64,000 nt of DNA from Hedera helix (taxonomy: Eukaryota > Streptophyta > Magnoliopsida > Apiales > Araliaceae), in the NCBI GenBank assembly GCA_947179155.2, contig OX359266.1, positions 42,185,039 through 42,249,038 on the forward strand. The letters are read 5' to 3'. Positions 60,852-64,000 of this stretch are shown one piece after another. The notes below the pieces were generated by a model. The model ran no database searches, was not told the DNA's origin, and was given only the letters and a program-made list of their open reading frames with translations. The translations under genes and the position numbers were made by a program. The stretch's first letter is position 1. Each line of letters starts with the position of its first letter.

Positions 60852-61501
60852 CTATAATATAATACCACTATATACCACTATAACCAGAAAGATAGATATA
60901 CCACTATCTGAATCAGAAAGCTGAGGTGCAGAAGTTTTGTCTTCAATATCCCGATTCAGAGCAACTGAGAATGCCTCCACATCCGCTCTAGAATGCATAG
61001 TTTCATCCTGTAAATTCATCAAATGGTTATAAATACAATCTTTAGTGCCCAAAAATTTCTCCTTTTCAGATACAGAAACAAATAAATAAGTTCATATTGC
61101 TAGTATATAATTTGTGGAGAGAATGACCTCATCTTCTTCGAGGAGCTTCTCCTTTACTGTGTGAACCTATCAAATCCCTGCACAATATATATGCACATAT
61201 CAACAAACGATCACCATTACAGAAAAATAGCAACTAAAACAATATAAAAACATAAAATTTTACCTGAGTAACAGCAGAAAGAACGTCCCCTTGCGAATTA
61301 TTCCGTGGCACCTGTGCTGGAGCAAATCAAACGCTACTTACTTCCCTCCCTGCGAGGGTGGCAATCCCAAGAGATGAAATTGAAGGATTAAGAACCTGAA
61401 GACTGATGATTATTTCGAGCAGAAGATGAAGCATTAGGGGAAATTAGACTGTTGTTCTCAGATGAGACATCGATCAGACGGAATCCCCCATTCCCCTCCA
61501 T
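60852..61501 (-). CDS. Small four-exon gene of unknown function, possible C-terminal membrane anchor
   Basis: Exons on the minus strand: 61501-61396, 61316-61264, 61166-61128 and 61007-60852. Phases agree across all junctions (acceptors CCAG, ATAG, ACAG; donors CAG|GT, CAG|GT, GAG|GT). The 117-residue product starts MEGNGGFRLIDVSSENNS, has a charged middle (HTVKEKLLEEDE, then DETMHSRADVEAFSVALNRD) and a Ser/Asp stretch (LSDSDS). If exon 4 is read through to the first stop, it ends in the hydrophobic tail ISIFLVIVVYSGIIL. An alternative is a donor at 60902 (AGTG|GTATAT) leading to exons I could not find. I do not recognise the family. A TATATATAA about 320 bp upstream (near 61822, minus strand) could be its promoter. 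Confidence 0.6.
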
Positions 61502-62918
61502 TTCAAAGATTCAATGAAATTGCAAGATCGAGACCCTAATTTTTGGAAGAAGCAGTGAGCCAAGCAGATGCATGTGGAAAACTGGAAGAAGAAGAGGAAG
61601 AGGAAGAGAAAAAGATGGAGTCTTTATGAGCCAGCTAGATATGGAAGATCAGAAGAGGAAAAGGCGAAAGTGAACGAATGCAAACTCAGTCAATTGATGA
61701 AGAGACGGGGTAGGCAGACCAATGCACAACCAATTGAACCGAGATCACTCAGCTATTTGAAGCTGAATTTTCCAATTGGGAAGCTGAGTTTTCCAATTAT
61801 ACGGATCGCCTTTCCTCCTTTTATATATAAGAATTGATAGGAGAGGGTATAGCGGAGAGGAGAGACTTACTCTTGTAACACCGAATAATTTCTCGAGAGA
61901 GAGACGCCAATACTCTGTTCTAGTTAAGACTTTGGAGGCAGAGCCATCTTTAAGATTATGGATGGATTTTAAAGAGTTACCATGTCGGAATCTCTTTTAT
62001 AATATTTTTTATTATGTAAATTTTGTAATAAATATAATTTTTAACAACGAGTAATGTATTGTCAATAATGTTATTAAGTATTATTATTTAAAATGCTAAA
62101 TATTGCAACATAATCATAAGAGTGTCCTTAATGTATATTTATTTTATCAATGTAAAAAATTCCCAATCTATAAAATTAAAAGTAAAGTTTTTACACAAAA
62201 TGGGTAAATTAAATTTGGAGAATTAAGCAAGTTACACAAGGTGTTATTATTAATTAGTTCAATGTAGATCGATCTAATTAACCGACGAGAAAACGAGTTT
62301 TGTATGAATTTATATAAAAATTATCTGCTGCATAACTATGGCTTGTCGACATTACTTATTGTTCTAGACATTAACTACTTTTTTTAGTGAAGAACTATCA
62401 AATGATTTATTTATTCTGTGTAGGTCCAATTCCCTTGAGACGGGGATGGTTGTTGGATTGGGATCTGTTTTAGTGTTCAATTACAAAACCAGCCTCTATT
62501 TTTTATTTTTTTGACGAGAGACTTAGCCTAGTACTTATTACGTAGATTTTTAGGTCTAAGATTCGATTTTCACCGAATAAGTTTGACACAAGTTCATAAC
62601 AATCTCTAATCCTTTTCAAATGAGCCATAAACCATAAAGAAATCTCTATGCCGTTTTAGAACTAATCTTTATGACAAAGTATATCTTTAAAAGTTTAAAT
62701 AAAAAAATAAATTTTAAAAAATCTGATCGATAAGTAAGTAAGAATAAAAAATTTGTTGCCAATGTCATACTATTAGTAGTAGATGCAAATATGAGATGAT
62801 TGAAATGCACATTATTTAGCGAAATTTTGATCCAAGAAATAAACAAATTGAACAGGAACAATTTTTATGAACCTTATTAGTTAAAAACATTCATTGCACG
62901 AAAAACTTGCTCTTAATT
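61502..62918. other. Leader/promoter of the small gene, then intergenic
   Basis: 61510-61860 is less AT-rich and probably the 5' leader and promoter of the minus-strand gene. The plus-strand frame at 61568-61837 (Lys/Arg-rich from GAAGAGGAAGAG repeats) shows no homology. 61980-62900 is AT-rich with nothing recognisable. Confidence 0.5.
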
Positions 62919-63470
62919 TCAGTAATGTAGCATAGTGATGTTGCACTCAATAACGGAATGGGCGGTTGCCATTTCAAGATGAACGGTCTCAAACGTGGCG
63001 TAACCCCTTGCAAATCGGAACTTCCCGGTGCCGGCAACCACAGACACTTCTCTAACCCTCTCAAACTGAGGACTAGCACCTTGTATCTCTAGAGTGCTGC
63101 CCTTGTACTCTTCGTTGGTGAATACAAGTGATATAAGCACATGGGTATTGGACCCATCCAGGGCCGAGGTCACGTAAATACCTTGGGCCCGACCAATTGG
63201 AGCTGAGCCAACATCAAGGGCCTCAGTCATTGGGTCATCGGTGCAAAAAATGGTACCAAATTTATGGAAGGCCCAATCCCCATTGGCTCCGACACCAGTA
63301 ATTGGGAGTAATGTGGCATTGGGCCCATAAGCATAATCTTGGATGTATAGTGTCATGCTTGTTTCTTGAAGCAGGCCCAGTTCAATCTTTGTTTCTGAGC
63401 ATAAGAACATGGCTAGAAGCAAAATTAAGGACAGTTTGGTGGGCATTGTGATTAAATTTGATAATGCCAT
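62919..63470 (-). CDS. Dirigent protein (intact)
   Basis: An intronless ORF of 183 residues, a normal dirigent length. An N-terminal signal peptide (LSLILLLAMFLC) directs secretion. The dirigent barrel follows: MTLYIQDYAYGPNATLLPI, FHKFGTIFCTDDPMTE with the conserved acidic pair, IGRAQGIYVTSALDGS, LVFTNEEYKGSTLEIQGAS, VSVVAGTGKFRFARGYATFE and CNITMLHY at the end. Two N-glycosylation sequons (NAT, NIT) fit an apoplastic protein. Family role: controlling stereochemistry of phenoxy-radical coupling in lignan or lignin-like pathways; the substrate cannot be told. Met1 at 63470 is used; an in-frame Met9 (MPTKLSL) would also leave a signal peptide. A paralogue, damaged, lies 8.6 kb away on the same strand. 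Confidence 0.95.
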   Translation of the reverse strand: MALSNLITMPTKLSLILLLAMFLCSETKIELGLLQETSMTLYIQDYAYGPNATLLPITGVGANGDWAFHKFGTIFCTDDPMTEALDVGSAPIGRAQGIYVTSALDGSNTHVLISLVFTNEEYKGSTLEIQGASPQFERVREVSVVAGTGKFRFARGYATFETVHLEMATAHSVIECNITMLHY

Positions 63471-63559
63471 TGTAAGGTAAAATAGCTAGAAATGAGCAAC
63501 CAAACAAATAAGCTAGAAATGATGGGATTTGGTTGATTTTTATCTGGTGGAATGGCATG

Positions 63560-63568
63560 TATTTATAG
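63560..63568 (-). promoter_or_regulatory. Candidate TATA box of the intact dirigent gene
   Basis: TATAAATAC on the minus strand, about 90 bp upstream of the ATG at 63470, followed by an AT-rich leader. A (GA)n tract lies just beyond at about 63574-63592. Confidence 0.65.
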
Positions 63569-63599
63569 TTATAGAGAGAGAGAGAGAGAGAAAGTACAT

Positions 63600-64000
63600 G
63601 CTATCCGCCATAATCTTGCATTTAGGTGTCTCTACTTCTATTCGATGTATTTGTTGGGTTGGCATGACCCAAATTTTGTATTTTTCAGAAAGGATAAATT
63701 AAAGAATGAAATTAGGATATTCTGTCGAGAGGTAAATTAAACTTCAGTTAAAAAACAATAACAATTGAAAAATATCATTTTTATGGTTGAGTTGAGTTAC
63801 AAAATATTTTTCGCATTCTCAATATTTATTAGTATAATAAGAAGGTATTAATCATGTGTAGATACCCCAATCCAGCCCCATTGAAAAAATCAAACATGTT
63901 TAATTCCCTTAACCCCCCGAGAACAATCCTGAAGGTATAGATTTTTTTTTTTGCTAAATTATGGTATAGAATTTCATCATATATTTATATTTCAAATTTC
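63600..64000. other. Intergenic, no gene seen
   Basis: AT-rich upstream flank of the dirigent gene; nothing further recognised. Confidence 0.5.

Overview
The window is nuclear DNA from a flowering plant, most likely a eudicot. It is AT-rich, its introns have GT/AG borders, and it carries plant-specific families: a group IIb WRKY factor, a MAPKKK17/18-type kinase, a phytepsin with a plant-specific insert, SLAC1-type anion channels and dirigent proteins. It also holds a Ty3/Gypsy chromovirus and many small DNA transposons. I cannot name the species from sequence alone.

Layout. 0-10.9 kb is gene-poor: a decayed hAT transposase tail, several MITE-like elements (one with an 8-bp hAT target duplication), a foldback element and a 609-bp (ATT)n array. 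11.1-13.9 kb holds a five-exon WRKY gene (+). 17.5-23.6 kb is a phytepsin-type aspartic protease pseudogene (+) that keeps most exons but has stops, frameshifts and a ruined last exon. 26.95-28.23 kb is an intact single-exon MAPKKK (+). 28.9-34.1 kb is a tandem duplication of an SLAH-type anion channel (-): the distal copy is a deletion-derived remnant, and the proximal copy is mostly complete but has splice-site and C-terminal problems. 36.0-50.1 kb is a nest of related Ty3/Gypsy elements, dominated by a 12.5-kb Tekay/Del-like chromovirus on the minus strand with ~3.3-kb LTRs, a GCCCT target duplication and an extra coiled-coil ORF upstream of gag. It sits inside an older LTR of the same family in the opposite orientation. 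51.5-52.85 kb holds two neighbouring tandem arrays: three 232-bp units with snRNA-type USE+TATA promoter elements, and three 223-bp units. 53.8-54.35 kb is a damaged dirigent gene (-) and 62.9-63.5 kb an intact one (-). Between them are an LTR fragment flanked by 142-bp direct repeats, a helitron-like hairpin, and a small four-exon gene (-) of unknown function at 60.9-61.5 kb.

No operon-like co-function is expected. WRKY, MAPKKK and anion channel families all act in stress or ABA responses, but their proximity here is probably incidental. Most of the sequence history is tandem duplication and transposon insertion. The least explained parts are the USE/TATA tandem array (51.5-52.1 kb), the retrotransposon's additional ORF, and the LTR fragment bracketed by long direct repeats.
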